From positions 39,016 through 103,015 of the forward strand of contig QANT01004266.1 of assembly GCA_003254885.1 (NCBI GenBank): a stretch of DNA of 64,000 nucleotides, read 5' to 3'. The position numbers and the translations under genes were made by a program. This DNA is from Purshia tridentata (lineage: Eukaryota > Streptophyta > Magnoliopsida > Rosales > Rosaceae). The stretch's first letter is position 1; every line of letters begins with the position of its first letter. Under the pieces are notes generated by a model that had not been told where the DNA came from, did not search any database, and saw only the letters and a list, made by a program, of their open reading frames with translations. Below are positions 10,901 through 21,054 of this stretch, one piece after another.

Positions 10901-13156
10901 ATGAACCATATACTAATCGAGAAACAAAAATTTAAAAGAAAATGAAGAAAGAAAATGAGATTGAGCCTCCAAAAAATGAAGGGCCATTTGAGCAGCATAC
11001 AAACCCACAATGCAGGATCCAGGATCCATTTTTAAGAAGCTATACAGCCTAAACCCAATAGCATAAAACCTCATACCTAAACCTCACACTACACCTATAG
11101 TAATAAACCATGTCCTAAAGGAAAAAAAAGAAATAAAGTGAGGTTGAGTGGTTCCAAGAATTGCTTTAAAAATTACGGGCCCCTTGAGTGGCATTGCAGT
11201 AGAATATATATATATATATACACAAAATATATACTGCATGATCAGCTTTCAAAACAAAAACAACCATTACACGAGATTCATTATCAAAACTTTTATTCCC
11301 CCAAAGTCAACCAACTAACTGAACAGATTAGGGTTTATTTGGCAGTTTAGGAAAAATAGGGAACACAGAATCTGCAAAAACATTTTGGGGGGGGGGGGAG
11401 AAAACAAAACAAACATAGGTTTGATGTTAGTGAATTTGGTGGAAGGGATAAAAATGGAAAGGAAAGTAAGACTCATTTTTTAAAAAGAAACAAACTTTAT
11501 TAATCCTTTCAAGGAATGATACAATATCAGTAGACAAGAAGTCCACTGAATAAAGGAAGTATATCTAACTACATAAGATATAAAGCTATAACAAACTTCA
11601 ACAAAGAATTTATCCTAAGGCTGCCTTCCAATCTAGAAGAATAGTTGAAAGAGATAGATCCTTAAATTCTATTGGTAACCCGCCCCCCACAATTCCTCTT
11701 TCCCTTCATACCATATTGTGGAAAAGTACCATGCACCCTTCATTTCCCCTTCGATTAATCTATAAGGAAAACCTAACATGCTAGATCCCAAAATTTAACA
11801 ATGACGGTATGGACAGAAAATTCAAAATGTGATCAGATAACATTCTGAAGAAGCACGACCTAACAAAAAATAAAAACCGAACCTCAATGCAACTGTTACT
11901 TACTCTCAGTTTCAGCAAGCACTATACTCTGAATTTCTGAACGATGAGGGCAGCGGTTAACCATAAATGAGTTCATAACCTTCAAGAATTCAGATCATTG
12001 AGACAGAATGAACAAGGAATATATTGATTACTGAATAGTCGGTCTTCAATTCATGAGATCACGTACCTGCTTCTGTACAGGGATCAGAAGGCTATCCTTC
12101 CCTTTGCTGACCAGAGAATCTTCTAATGGAATCTGAAGCAAATCAAAAAGCAAATATTCAAAATACTTCTAGCTTAACCACCATAATTTTGACTTGTAGC
12201 ATATCAGCAAATTATGTTAAACATACATTTAAAAAAATGCCCAGTAAATTTTTACTCTTGTTTTCAACTGCAATTTTGTTTCTCCATTGTGGCAAGTTTC
12301 ATCCCATTGAACGTAAAATAAACATTTCGCACTTGAACTTGGTTATCTCACTCATGTTTCCCTCATCATTTTCTAAAATGGCAGGTTTAGGACATTACTA
12401 AAAATCATGTGGTAATAGATATGAGCTTCACCACCATTAAGACTACACCAAACACTAAATTCAATCAACAAAAAGCAAGTACCCAATTTTCAAGACTAGA
12501 ACAGAGAATTAACTTTTTCTTTTGAAACAAGCAGTGAAATTATGGCATATATGTAAGATATGGCAAAAGCTTTCAAATTCCTACTAATTTTTTTTTCCTT
12601 AACCCAAGGAAAAGAAGTGTGAAATTTCATGTATCTATTCTATTATATAAAGCCAGAACTTCTGGAGTTCATAAAAAAAATTAAAATCCGGAAATTCGCA
12701 CATTTAGAAAGAAATTAATTACAACATTATACAAAACAGTGATACAACACAAAAATAAGCTGTTTCTTTTGCTAAGAAAAAGACTCTTTCTGGCCACTAA
12801 GTTAAGCAAGCTTTTGTAGTGATCATATAATATATATATATATATACACACACACATAAGCAGATATGTACCTGGAGCTTGTAAATGTGGCAACCGGAGG
12901 CGATGTAGACCCAACAAGAAGACCTGTCCTCACCAACCTGAGAAAGAAATGATGATGATAATTATAAAAAACAAAATAAAAAGAAAAAAGAAAAAGTAGA
13001 AAACACCAGACTGAGGGGAAGAGATTAGGGTTAGGGATAGTTGGTTTGGGGGATTACATGGAGAGCGAGGCGATTGGACTGGAGATTAGCAGGAGAAGGA
13101 TTCTCTATCAGAAACGACGGCACCACTGCCTTGCTCAAATTCTTGGCCTCCAACAT
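2474..13156 (-). CDS. WD40-repeat (transducin-like) family protein, 13 exons
   Basis: Exons read on the minus strand: 13156-13058, 12937-12872, 12132-12067, 11979-11904, 10184-10113, 8835-8738, 7961-7888, 7145-7058, 6951-6794, 6554-6512, 5395-5330, 3207-3130, 2578-2474 (TAA). The phases join exactly, giving 1089 nt, 362 residues. The start MLEAKNLSKAVV is the first in-frame ATG of exon 1. WD-type strand ends are visible as LTIWDMR (from about residue 214) and VTIYDPR (about 259-265), preceded by repeat bodies such as GNIAVGGADR; other blades are divergent. The C-terminal part has the block GDSNWLGFSK followed by CQSRDVLGGWCDSGS. From memory these blocks recur in a plant-conserved WD40 protein of unknown role; I cannot name the orthologue. 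A beta-propeller scaffold for protein contacts is the family expectation, and location in the cell is unknown. The intron 6511-5396 starts with GC instead of GT. Introns contain MITEs, and the frame is intact, so the gene looks functional. Confidence 0.88.
3643..3657. repeat. (TA)n microsatellite
   Basis: A short TA tract in an intron of the WD40 gene. Palindromic sequence TGTCCGTCGGACA follows immediately at 3661, and a similar GTCCGTTC palindrome is found at 4653. Confidence 0.85.
3998..4376. mobile_element. MITE with 30-bp TIRs inserted in (TA)n
   Basis: A 379-bp element. The left end starts AGGCCTCTTCCATTGAGGG and the right end, read on the other strand, starts AGGCCCCTTCCATTTAGGG; the first 30 bases differ at only two positions. 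TA tracts flank it on both sides (3981-3996 and 4377-4389), so the target was TA repeats. No ORF. Related copies lie at 1140 and 62993. The lineage is not assigned; insertion into TA microsatellites resembles what is known of rice Micron MITEs. Confidence 0.75.
4396..4439. repeat. 13-bp perfect hairpin
   Basis: CCAAGCGCTCGGT at 4396-4408 is exactly complementary to ACCGAGCGCTTGG at 4427-4439 with an 18-nt T-rich loop. It lies next to the TA tract that bounds the 3998 MITE, and a partial copy (ACCGAGCACT) is found near 4606, so it is probably the terminus of another small foldback element. Confidence 0.6.
4653..4674. repeat. 22-bp perfect palindrome
   Basis: Each half reads GTCCGTTCTTT on its own strand, without a spacer. 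It sits at the inner end of the inverted repeat arm at 4671-4784. A related shorter palindrome occurs at 3661. Confidence 0.7.
4958..4988. repeat. (AT)n microsatellite, ~31 bp
   Basis: Uninterrupted AT dinucleotides in the same WD40 intron. No element is inserted here. Confidence 0.9.
6192..6386. mobile_element. Short foldback MITE in (TA)n, within WD40 intron
   Basis: About 195 bp, almost wholly two inverted arms of about 80 bp. ATGACTGCACTTTTT (about 6211) faces GAAAAGTGCAGTCAT (about 6355), followed inward by the complementary pairs GACGCC/GGCGTC and GACATGGGGT/ACCCCATGTC. TA repeats flank both ends (6181-6190 and 6386-6400). It lies in the intron that has the GC donor. No coding. Confidence 0.75.
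7630..7689 (-). other. Possible in-frame cassette exon of the WD40 gene
   Basis: This 60-base stretch is bounded by a TTTAG acceptor and a GTGAG donor, has no stop in the joining phase (after AC of the exon ending at 7888), and would add 20 residues containing NKRRNLYDRINAY. Skipping it also keeps the frame: the exon at 7961-7888 joins 7145-7058 directly as RTLCTLLYPSSLNF, which looks more like the conserved family sequence. I therefore leave it out of the main model and flag it as alternative or spurious. Confidence 0.3.
10025..10044. repeat. Poly-A tract, 20 bp
   Basis: A run of 20 A just downstream (minus strand) of the exon ending at 10113, in the intron. No retroposon is visible next to it. 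Confidence 0.85.
11197..11222. repeat. (TA)n microsatellite
   Basis: A short AT dinucleotide run in the large intron between the exons at 11904 and 10184. No element boundary is visible beside it. Confidence 0.8.
11387..11398. repeat. G12 homopolymer
   Basis: Twelve G in a row inside an intron. Such a run is prone to length errors and may be a sequencing weak point. Confidence 0.85.
12826..12856. repeat. (TA)n(CA)n compound microsatellite
   Basis: TA repeats passing into CACACA, next to the donor of the second WD40 exon (12872). On the minus strand this lies about 15 bases inside the intron. Confidence 0.8.
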
Positions 13157-13531
13157 ATCTCTCTCTCGTGCAAATGGGTATGCGTTTTGGGGCTCTATAT
13201 ACTTATGGGGGTGGCGGGAATTGTCACCATTGGGATAACGGCTATGGTAATACAATACAATGACCTCAACAAAGGTTTTAGCCGAGATATTTACTCTGGG
13301 TTAAACACCACTGAGGTTGTTTGTGTTATCAAATATACCTAATTAAGTTTTAAAATTTACCGCGAGACTTCTTTAAGATTTTAAATTGCTTTTACATGGC
13401 CACTTTTGTTAAAATTTCATCCAAATTTATTAATAAATGACAAATTGTTAACCTAGTTTTAAGTCTACAAAGGTTTTAGCCAAGATATTTACTCGGGTTA
13501 AACACCGCATTTGGACTCCCATTCCCTTTTA
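13157..13531. promoter_or_regulatory. Upstream region of the WD40 gene
   Basis: Holds the 5' UTR and promoter of the minus-strand gene. A stretch of about 39 bases beginning CAAAGGTTTTAGCC at 13270 is repeated with three small differences at 13468 (CAAAGGTTTTAGCC..GATATTTACTC, GGGTTAAACACC), a direct duplication 198 bp apart. No clear TATA box can be placed because the transcription start is unknown. Confidence 0.45.
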
Positions 13532-14083
13532 GGGCTTGTTTGGATAAAGGGGATTTGAATTTAAATTTCAATTTGGGGAGCTCAAATCCAAATCCACTTT
13601 TTTTAATTTATTTAAAATAGCGTATTTAGATTTTGCCCAAATCCAAAATGGATTTTGAAGGGCTAAATCTATGGATTTCAAACACCTTTTCCAACTAGGT
13701 ATTTGAAATCTCACCATCCCACTCTCTCTCCCTTTACCTCACCTCTGGCCACAACTGCTAGTGACCACTGCCGGCCACCTTTGTCGACCACCTCTGGCAA
13801 CTTTTGCAGCCACTTCTGCCAGCTTTTCCAGCCGCCTCCGACACCCTTCTTGACCACTTTCGGCGCCTTTTCCCTTCCCCTCACCTCTTATTTTTTTATT
13901 CTTAATCATATATTTCAAATTTTTAATTTGTCAAAAAAAATAAATATAAAATATTCAGTGAAATCCTCGATTTTAAAATTTGTATTCAAATAGTAGAATT
14001 TTAAATATAGGGATTTCAATTACATAGATTTCAAATACATAAATTTGAAATCCAAATCTAAATTCAAGATTTCAAGCAAACCC
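13532..14083. mobile_element. Tourist-like (PIF/Harbinger-type) MITE
   Basis: Bounded by GGGCTTGTTTGGAT at the left and, on the opposite strand, GGGTTTGCTTGAAAT at the right, with TTA at both flanks (13529-13531 and 14084-14086). A 3-bp TTA duplication and GGG-starting TIRs are the known hallmarks of Tourist/Harbinger MITEs. Length 552 bp. The interior has a CCACC-rich stretch (13740-13870) and no credible ORF. It lies between the WD40 gene and the plus-strand gene candidate. Confidence 0.75.
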
Positions 14084-14273
14084 TTAAATTCACCTTCTTA
14101 ATTGGGCTTCCTAATAGGTACACTTAATTTTATTTTTTTTTGGCCCACACTTTATCCCCTACCGGTCCACATTCTAAATTTTCCATCTCTCTATGTCTCT
14201 CAGTCCCACTCACTTTTTCATTTCTCTCTCCTTACTCACGCAACCTTCACTATCTCTTTTTAGCATGACTCTC
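14084..14273 (+). promoter_or_regulatory. CT-rich promoter/leader of plus-strand gene candidate
   Basis: Pyrimidine-rich sequence (TCTCTCAGTCCCACTCAC and similar, ending TAGCATGACTCTC) that looks like a plant 5' leader. Its continuation is at 18980 after the LTR insertion (TTTCCTTGATGC...). The LTR therefore split one leader or promoter. Confidence 0.35.
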
Positions 14274-14835
14274 TGACAGGACCACCCCAGGGTTTACCCC
14301 GAGACAACTCTGTGAGGAACCACATCTCCTGACATGGGTACCGATCCTATCAAAAATTCGGCAGCATCTCCTTTGTAAAATGTCTTACCCCAAAAACAAG
14401 ATATTCCATGTTATAACTCAACCAAAATCCAGAAAAATTCCAACAAAATCTCCGAACAAAAAGATAAAATCCAAACAACAACCAAACCCAAAGTGGTCAT
14501 TTCAAGGTGACCTTAGAGCATATCTAAAGGAAGTACATCATTCGAAAGAAATGAATAACTAAAATAAATGAATGAGACTATGCCTACATAGTCTCAAATG
14601 TCAGAAAACGCAGAAGTGGCTCGACGCTCAAGATGCATGGACGAGATCCTTGTCACCTGGGGGAAAACATTTAAAATACAAAACTATGAAATAAAACTCA
14701 GTGAGTGGACAAAAATAATTTAAACACTTTTTTTTCAACATAAATATATTAACATAGAACTTGTCTTTCGAATTCTCTAGTTTTAAAACCAATTTGCAAA
14801 ATCATAATATTAAACCACAAATCCCGGGTCTCACC

Positions 14836-17421
14836 TGACAGGACCCTCCCCGAGTTCCACCCTTGAACTCGGGGTGATCCTGCGGGAATCCAATGTCAAG
14901 GAAAATCCTACCGAAAATTCGGCAGAACCTCCCCTGAAATTGGACTAACCCTGGATTACTTTCCTTAGAAAACCTGCAAATCACACTTCTAATCCAGCTT
15001 CCCTACCACAAACCAAAAGGAAATAAGATAGTGTTCGCACTAATAACATTGTTGTTTACACCGCGGTAGTCCAACTACAATAAATAGTAAAATTAGATAA
15101 TACGTGGGGGGAAAGTTACAAGTTTCTACCGTCTACGGAATCCTCGACGTGCCTCCTGCTCGACCGCTCCACCGCAGTTACCTGGGGGAAATTTTAGAAG
15201 AAAACCAGCAGAGGTAAACGTGAGACAACCCAGTGAGTGGACAAAATAAGATAACTTATACAATTATCCAAAAAATTTCATACAAAGACCTAACTGACTT
15301 TGCATTAAAACCCCCAATTGTGAAACAGCTTTAAAATGTTTTTAACAAATCATTGGACATAACTCGTAAAATACTTTGTGATTTCTCAGTTTGAAAGAAC
15401 GAAAATTTCATCATGAAAACTCTGAGATTTCTTCACATAAACAAATCTTGAAATTGAAAAAGAATATTTCGCTCGCTCCCAATTTCCCCGTATAGCCTGC
15501 CGTACATGCGCAGGGCCCATAACCTGCCATACGCATGCAGGGCCAATAATCCTGCCGTACATGCGCAGGGCCTATAACCTGCCGTACGCATGCAGGGCCA
15601 ATATCCTGCCGTACATGTGCAGAGCCAGGGTCTGTCATACACATGCAGGGCCAACATACCTGCCGTACGTGCACGCAGGGCCGCCCCCAAAGGGCAAGGC
15701 ATCCCGACACACGGCCCAAAGCCTATGTGTGTGCCGTGATGGGTCCCAAAGACCTATATACTTCCATAATCCAAAACGGGTACTAAGTGGGTGCTCACTA
15801 AAATCCAAATCCATCCGTACTCAATCATCCATAATTAAGATTGAATAAATTTTATTTGAAAGCGTTCTTAAAAATTTTGGAGCATTCAATAATTGTTCCA
15901 GAAAAACCATACTTTAAATTGGTTTCACAAAATCTCAATCATGATTTAACAACAATACAAATCAACCCATAAACTCAATTAATAGCAATCCCAATCCCAA
16001 AATCAATATATTTCCAATTGAAATTCATGACTACGCAAAGCATACGAAAATGAATTAAATTTTAAAAACTCAAGAAACTTAAATAAAAATGAAGTCCACT
16101 CACAATCAAGGGGTCTAGTCTCGTTGCTCGGCTGGGTCGCCCTCAATCTCCGGTGTCGTCCTTATAAGAAAAAAAATACGTTGTTAGTTCCCTCGCTTCA
16201 AGTGTCCGTCTATGTCTAAAATTTGGGGCTTCGCTAACCCAAGTCTTTTCTATACAACCCAAGTTAATAGTCCGCTTAATAAAGTCTAAATTCCACGATG
16301 ATTTCTAAATTCCACACTTAATGGGTCGAACTAACCTCAATCCCCAAACAAAGTGGCGTTTTCAACCCCAATTTCACCATTTCCGCCTTTTCCTTCGAAC
16401 CCATCATTCCACACTCCAAATTTGATTTCTAAACAATGGTAATTAACTAAAATATCACACTTTCATGCCAAATTCCCAATTTTCGAGCAACCACCCGAAG
16501 TGGCCAAGCTTCCTCCACCAATTCCCAATTTCTTACATTATTCCTTAAAGCCCATGGTTCTAAACCCCAATTAACATGTCCTAAGGTTGGGAATTGGTAA
16601 TTTCAACCCCAATTTCGCACCCCAAACCCCAATTTTTCTGATTTCCAGATTTGGGACTAAATCCCAATTTCTTCCCATGTCTAATTCAATCCCAATTACA
16701 GCCCCAAACTAAGGTAATTTAAATGCTAGAAGAGGGAGGGAGGAAACCCACCTAAAAGGGCAAGAAAACCGCCGGAAACTGGCCGGAAAAATTGGAGGTT
16801 GCAGCGGCTGGTGGTGTCCTCTCCGAGCAGTGGCGCGCGCAGGGGCTGGGCGTCGGCGTCGTGGGTCGTGGCGAGCTGGCGACGGCGGGAGATGGCCGGT
16901 CGGTGACTGGGTGTTGGTCGGAGCAGCTGGACGAGAGGGGGAAGGGTGTCGAGCGCAGGGAAGGTGAGAAGGAAGGTTTTTGCGGGCTGAGGGGGGGAGA
17001 GAGGGAGAAAAAGAAGAGAGAGAACATTCCAGAAAAATCTGGAAATTTTTTAAAGCTAAGTCACTTTATTTACAATTTTGCCACTCACTTCACACGTCCA
17101 TAACTTACAAACCGTAACTCCGTTTGGCGCATACTTCGTGTCTACGAACTCGTGGGGCCGAGCTCTACTTAACCATGTCAAGTTCCACTCCAAGGGCCCT
17201 ATAATTCAAAAAGTCAACTTTTGGGTCCTTTGACACGTGCAAAATTTTCAAACCGTCCCTCCAAACGGGACATGCCGCATGTCTATAAACTCGTAAGCTC
17301 GAGGCCTTCCTAATGGACCCAAAGTCAAACATCCAATCTCATCCAAATCCAAAGTCAACTTTTGGCCCCAAACCATATTAAAAATTAAAAATTTGTACCT
17401 TACGGAGTACGGGTCGTTACA
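14836..17421 (-). mobile_element. Inner solo LTR (gypsy, Tekay/Del-like)
   Basis: On the minus strand it starts TGTAACGACCCGTACTCC at 17421 and ends GGGTCCTGTCA at 14836. TCACC flanks both ends (14831-14835, 17422-17426), a perfect TSD, placing it inside the outer LTR. Length 2586 bp. The GC-rich stretch 16740-17000 is open in several frames but is LTR, not gene; the same GC-rich block occurs in the other LTR copies. The minisatellite at 15485-15690 lies within. Confidence 0.85.
15485..15690. repeat. Minisatellite, ~27-bp unit, inside LTR
   Basis: About seven units built on CCTGCCGTAC..GCAGGGCC, alternating between an ATGCGC and a GCATGC core. Each complete unit has CCTGC...GCAGG as inverted ends. 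It adjoins the conserved stem-loop block at 15690-15760. The same array occurs in opposite orientation at 28787-28975 and, decayed, at 33970-34105. Confidence 0.8.
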
Positions 17422-19009
17422 TCACCCAGCATAAATCCAAAACCTTCATAATTATATAATGTATAATTTCATAAAAAAAACTAGATATGCATATACAGTT
17501 CCAAATATTTACAAGAGTTAAAACATTAAAAATAAGTAGTAGCAGTACAAGATATGTACCAGTATATCAAAATACTTAAAACTCACACCGTAGTACCCAA
17601 AAACTCTCTATCAATACGTACACGTGGGCCAAATATGCGTACATAGATATGGCTAACCTTTATTAATACGCAAACACACAATGGTTCGCATAGAATCCCA
17701 ACTTTATCAATATGCACGTATGCCTATATGTGTGAACTGATGGGTCCCAAAGACCTATAACCAGCCATTTACCCCTGGGTACTATCCAGTGGTTTAAAAA
17801 CCATAAACCAATATCTCTATAAACATATTACATATATATTCTCAAAATATCCCAAGATAAAAATTTGCGAAAATAAAAAATTATCCAATCAAACCATAAT
17901 TTCAATAGATATTTAAATAAATTAAAATCATCTTAAAACATTTAAAAGATAAACTTAGAAATCAAAAATCTACTCACAAACTTGGCGAGCAAAGCGTAAG
18001 CCTCGCCAATCACCCAACCAACAGCCAAGACTCAAAAAGTCACCCAAAAACACTTTTGATCATCTTGTACAAACACGTAAGGTCTAGATTGGTTCTCAAA
18101 AGCCTTAAAACAAGAAAAAGAACATTTTTTATCACAGGCCGATCTAGCACTGCCGCACGTGGCGGAGCCGGCGGCGGTCAACGGCAGCAACCACCGGAAA
18201 GTTAACTTTTCTAGTAACCAACCCAAAAAATAAAATTGACTATACCAAATCGACGAGCTCGACGAGAGGAACAACTTTATTAATTGGGTCGAGTTCAAAA
18301 AGTGGTCGGAAGTGGCCGGAAAACCCCAATTTTGGTATGAAATTTCTGTCTCCTATTTGAAAATTCAAACCTACACGAAAAATTACAAATCATAATGGTT
18401 GGAAAGCTTGAAACGTGAGAATTTCAGATTGGTAAGAATCAAACCAAACCGAGGTAAGACGAAGCGGGAATTTGGATTTGAAGCTCATGGTAGCTGAAAT
18501 TTTCAAGGCTTGATTCGTCGTCCACAGTGATTCAATCGGGATGATTTGGATAAGGATGGAAAGAGGACGAAGAGACAAACAAAACCAGACCAACATGATG
18601 TCCAGCAGATGCTGCACGCGCCCCCACGTATGGCTAGAAATTGCAACGGCGATTCTAATCGCCATACACTATTCATGCGTGATTTTTGATTTTTTTTCCA
18701 AAAAATGAAATTATTTTTCCTATTTATATTTCCCCCTTAAACTTCAAACGCGCATAACTCCTAAATTGTAACTCCAAATTATGAGCCGTTTCTTCCTACA
18801 CGCTTGTGAGGTCGGGCTCTAAGCAACCATATAAAAGTTTGGGCCAAAACACCCTTTTAAAAATATACGTCCCTTGTAAAACCAAAACTTCCCTAAGTTA
18901 GGGTAAATTGGTAAATTCACCCCAATGACTTTAAATGGTGATCCAACAAGAAAAACTAGGGACGGGTCGTAACACTCTCTTTCCTTGATGCATTGCCAGC
19001 CGGCCATGG

Positions 19010-19309
19010 ATGGTGGTGAGACTCACCTCCACGTCTCGCCTCTTCCTCCTCTTTCTTCCCATGGCCTCTCATCATCCATCTAGTCACTTCAACAGATCGA
19101 TGCAAAAACTGAGAGTCAACTCCATCGGTAATTTACTTCTTCCAGTGCGACGAATCATTGGACCTATCAAGTTTTGTTCCTCTCATCATTTTGAGCAAGA
19201 TGGTACCCTCCAGTCGCCCATCCACCCAAACACGGCAGTAAATCGACGCCGAGAAGTTCAAATGAGTTTTAACTTTTATTTTTTGTCGAGCTATGCTCTA
19301 GCTATTTGA
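19010..19309 (+). CDS. Candidate first exon of unrecognised gene
   Basis: An open frame starting MVVRLTSTSRLFLLFLPM and rich in Ser, Arg and hydrophobic residues, which would fit an organelle presequence. It lies just after the CT-rich leader broken by the solo LTR. No domain is recognised. Exon-like stretches downstream (for example 21140-21220, open as EKLKTSWTSLWQSSSMELWV) could belong to it, with the MULE at 19467 in an intron, but I could not join them. It may equally be a pseudogene or non-coding. Confidence 0.2.
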   Translation: MVVRLTSTSRLFLLFLPMASHHPSSHFNRSMQKLRVNSIGNLLLPVRRIIGPIKFCSSHHFEQDGTLQSPIHPNTAVNRRREVQMSFNFYFLSSYALAI

Positions 19310-19466
19310 TATTTTGCTCCAATGAAATTGGGTCTGAAATTCGAAATGTTGTTTGTGTGTGTTTTTGTTGAAGTGAGAAAGTGGGGCACATAGAGGAGAC
19401 TAAGAGTGGCATGTGTTGCTACACATTTCACCAAGTACTAATGAATAAATGATTTATTTATATTTA

Positions 19467-21045
19467 GAGGAAAATGCACCATTGGTCTACGAATTTTATC
19501 ATTTTTCTTAAATTGATCCACAAATTAATTTTCATACCACATTGGTCCATTAACTCAATTACGCATCCCAACTTGGTCCTTTCCATCACATTTGACCCAT
19601 TTGCCATTAAAATTCATCACGTGTGAACCATTTGTGACTTTTTTCAAATGGGTCTTTCCCACCCCAAGCCCACACCCAATTGACCCCACCCTTTTTCTTC
19701 CTTTTTTCTTCTCCTTCCTCCTTTCTTCTCCTTCCTCCTTTCTTCTCCTTCCTTTTATTTATTTCTTCTTCTACAACACACCCCCGCAGCATAATCTTCA
19801 TGGCCCAGGACAACGTTGAGAAAAACTAGTAGGACGATGATGAAATTGCCATCGTCGAGCTCCACCCTTACATCATTAACTCTTACCCCATGTTCTTGTT
19901 CTCCAAAGACCTCTAGGCTGAAAATGGCAAGTCGTCCTCCACCTGCTTGATCTTCCTCTGCAACTACAAATATCATATGGTTTTTAGGGTAATTTATCAC
20001 CACTGTATAAATCATGCCGTTTTCGTTTCAAGTATTTATATCATTACTATATTGGTTTTGATGGGTTTTACTAGTTCTTATATGGGTTTTCTTGCTTAGG
20101 TCCTATGGTGCTGGATTTCTAGCCTTTCAATGAGGTAAAGGTTATCCAAAGCAGATTTTTCTAAGTATCATGGTTTTTCTGTTAGTTAAAATTTTTTTGG
20201 GATGCATAGGATTTGAATATAGTTCTGATGTATTTCTTCAAGGATTGATGAATTGATGAATTTGGAATCTTGGTTATTTCAATAATAGGACCAAAAGGTT
20301 TGTTGTAAGTTTGGTGAATATTGATTTTGAATCTTTTGGATCTAAGTGCCTTTTCCTGTATGGTTTTGGGGCAGTTCGATTGAGTTTGGCTCATTAGCTT
20401 AGGCATTTGTTATATATTTTGACCAAAAAGGATCGGTAACATATGAGTTTTGAAGTTGGAAAGCTAGCAATATATTGTGTTGGGCCTTCAAATGTTTAGA
20501 TTTTCATATGATTGGTGGCAAGGCTAGTTCAAGATTGGCTGGATTTCATTTAACTTTGATAATTTAAGGATTGTTGTAGAATTAGATTGATTATATAAGA
20601 TTAATTTTAGATTTATGGAGCTAGTACAAGTCAACAATAAAGAGGCAGAGGAAATGGACAAAAGGATAGAAAACCCTTTGCAGAATCATTGTGGGGGCAC
20701 AGTGAGAAAGAAAGCTTATATCTTTGATAGATTTGGAGATGGGGGACTGTTTGGGTTTGGGGGTGGGGTTGGTTGATGCATATGTTGTAGGAGAAGAAAG
20801 AAGAGGACGAAGAATAAAGAGTGGGGTCACTTAGGTGTGGGCTTGAGGTGGAAAGACTCATTTATCCTAAAAAGTTACAGATGGTTAGCACGTGATGGAT
20901 TTTAATGGCAAATGGGTTAATTGTGATAAAAATGACCAATTTGGGAAGCAAAATTAAGTTAATGGACCAATATGGTACGAAAATTAATTCGTGGACTTAT
21001 TTGGAAAAAATGATAAAGTTTGTGGACCAATGATGCATTTTTCTC
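19467..21045. mobile_element. MULE-type element with ~225-bp TIRs, possible Pack-MULE
   Basis: The left end starts GAGGAAAATGCACCATTGGTC and the right end on the other strand starts GAGAAAAATGCATCATTGGTC. The inverted similarity runs about 225 bp inward (19467-19692 and 20816-21045). TTATATTTA flanks both ends (19458-19466, 21046-21054), a perfect 9-bp TSD, which is the Mutator hallmark. No transposase. The 1.1-kb interior includes a broken coding-like stretch (19800-19980) that might be captured host sequence; its source is not recognised. Confidence 0.8.
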
Positions 21046-21054
21046 TTATATTTA

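Larger units (their letters stand above)
14274..18974 (-). mobile_element. Outer solo LTR (gypsy, Tekay/Del-like), nested
   Basis: On the minus strand it starts TGTTACGACCCGTCCC at 18974 and ends GGTCCTGTCA at 14274. CTCTC occurs on both sides (14269-14273, 18975-18979), a perfect 5-bp TSD. The LTR itself is about 2.1 kb; the rest is a second LTR inserted at 14836-17421. The part 17600-17790 holds a degraded form of the minisatellite and GGGTCCCAAAGACCTAT block seen in the other LTRs. No internal domain remains, so this is a recombined solo LTR. Confidence 0.8.

Noticed and set aside
13041-13342. Plus-strand ORFs of 65-98 codons
   Set aside because: Antisense shadow of exon 1 and the promoter of the WD40 gene.
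15485-15690. CRISPR-like array of ~27-bp repeats
   Set aside because: Units are contiguous tandem repeats with no unique spacers, and lie in a plant LTR; it is a minisatellite.
16752-17103. ORFs of about 90-100 codons on both strands
   Set aside because: GC-rich leader of the inner solo LTR 14836-17421.
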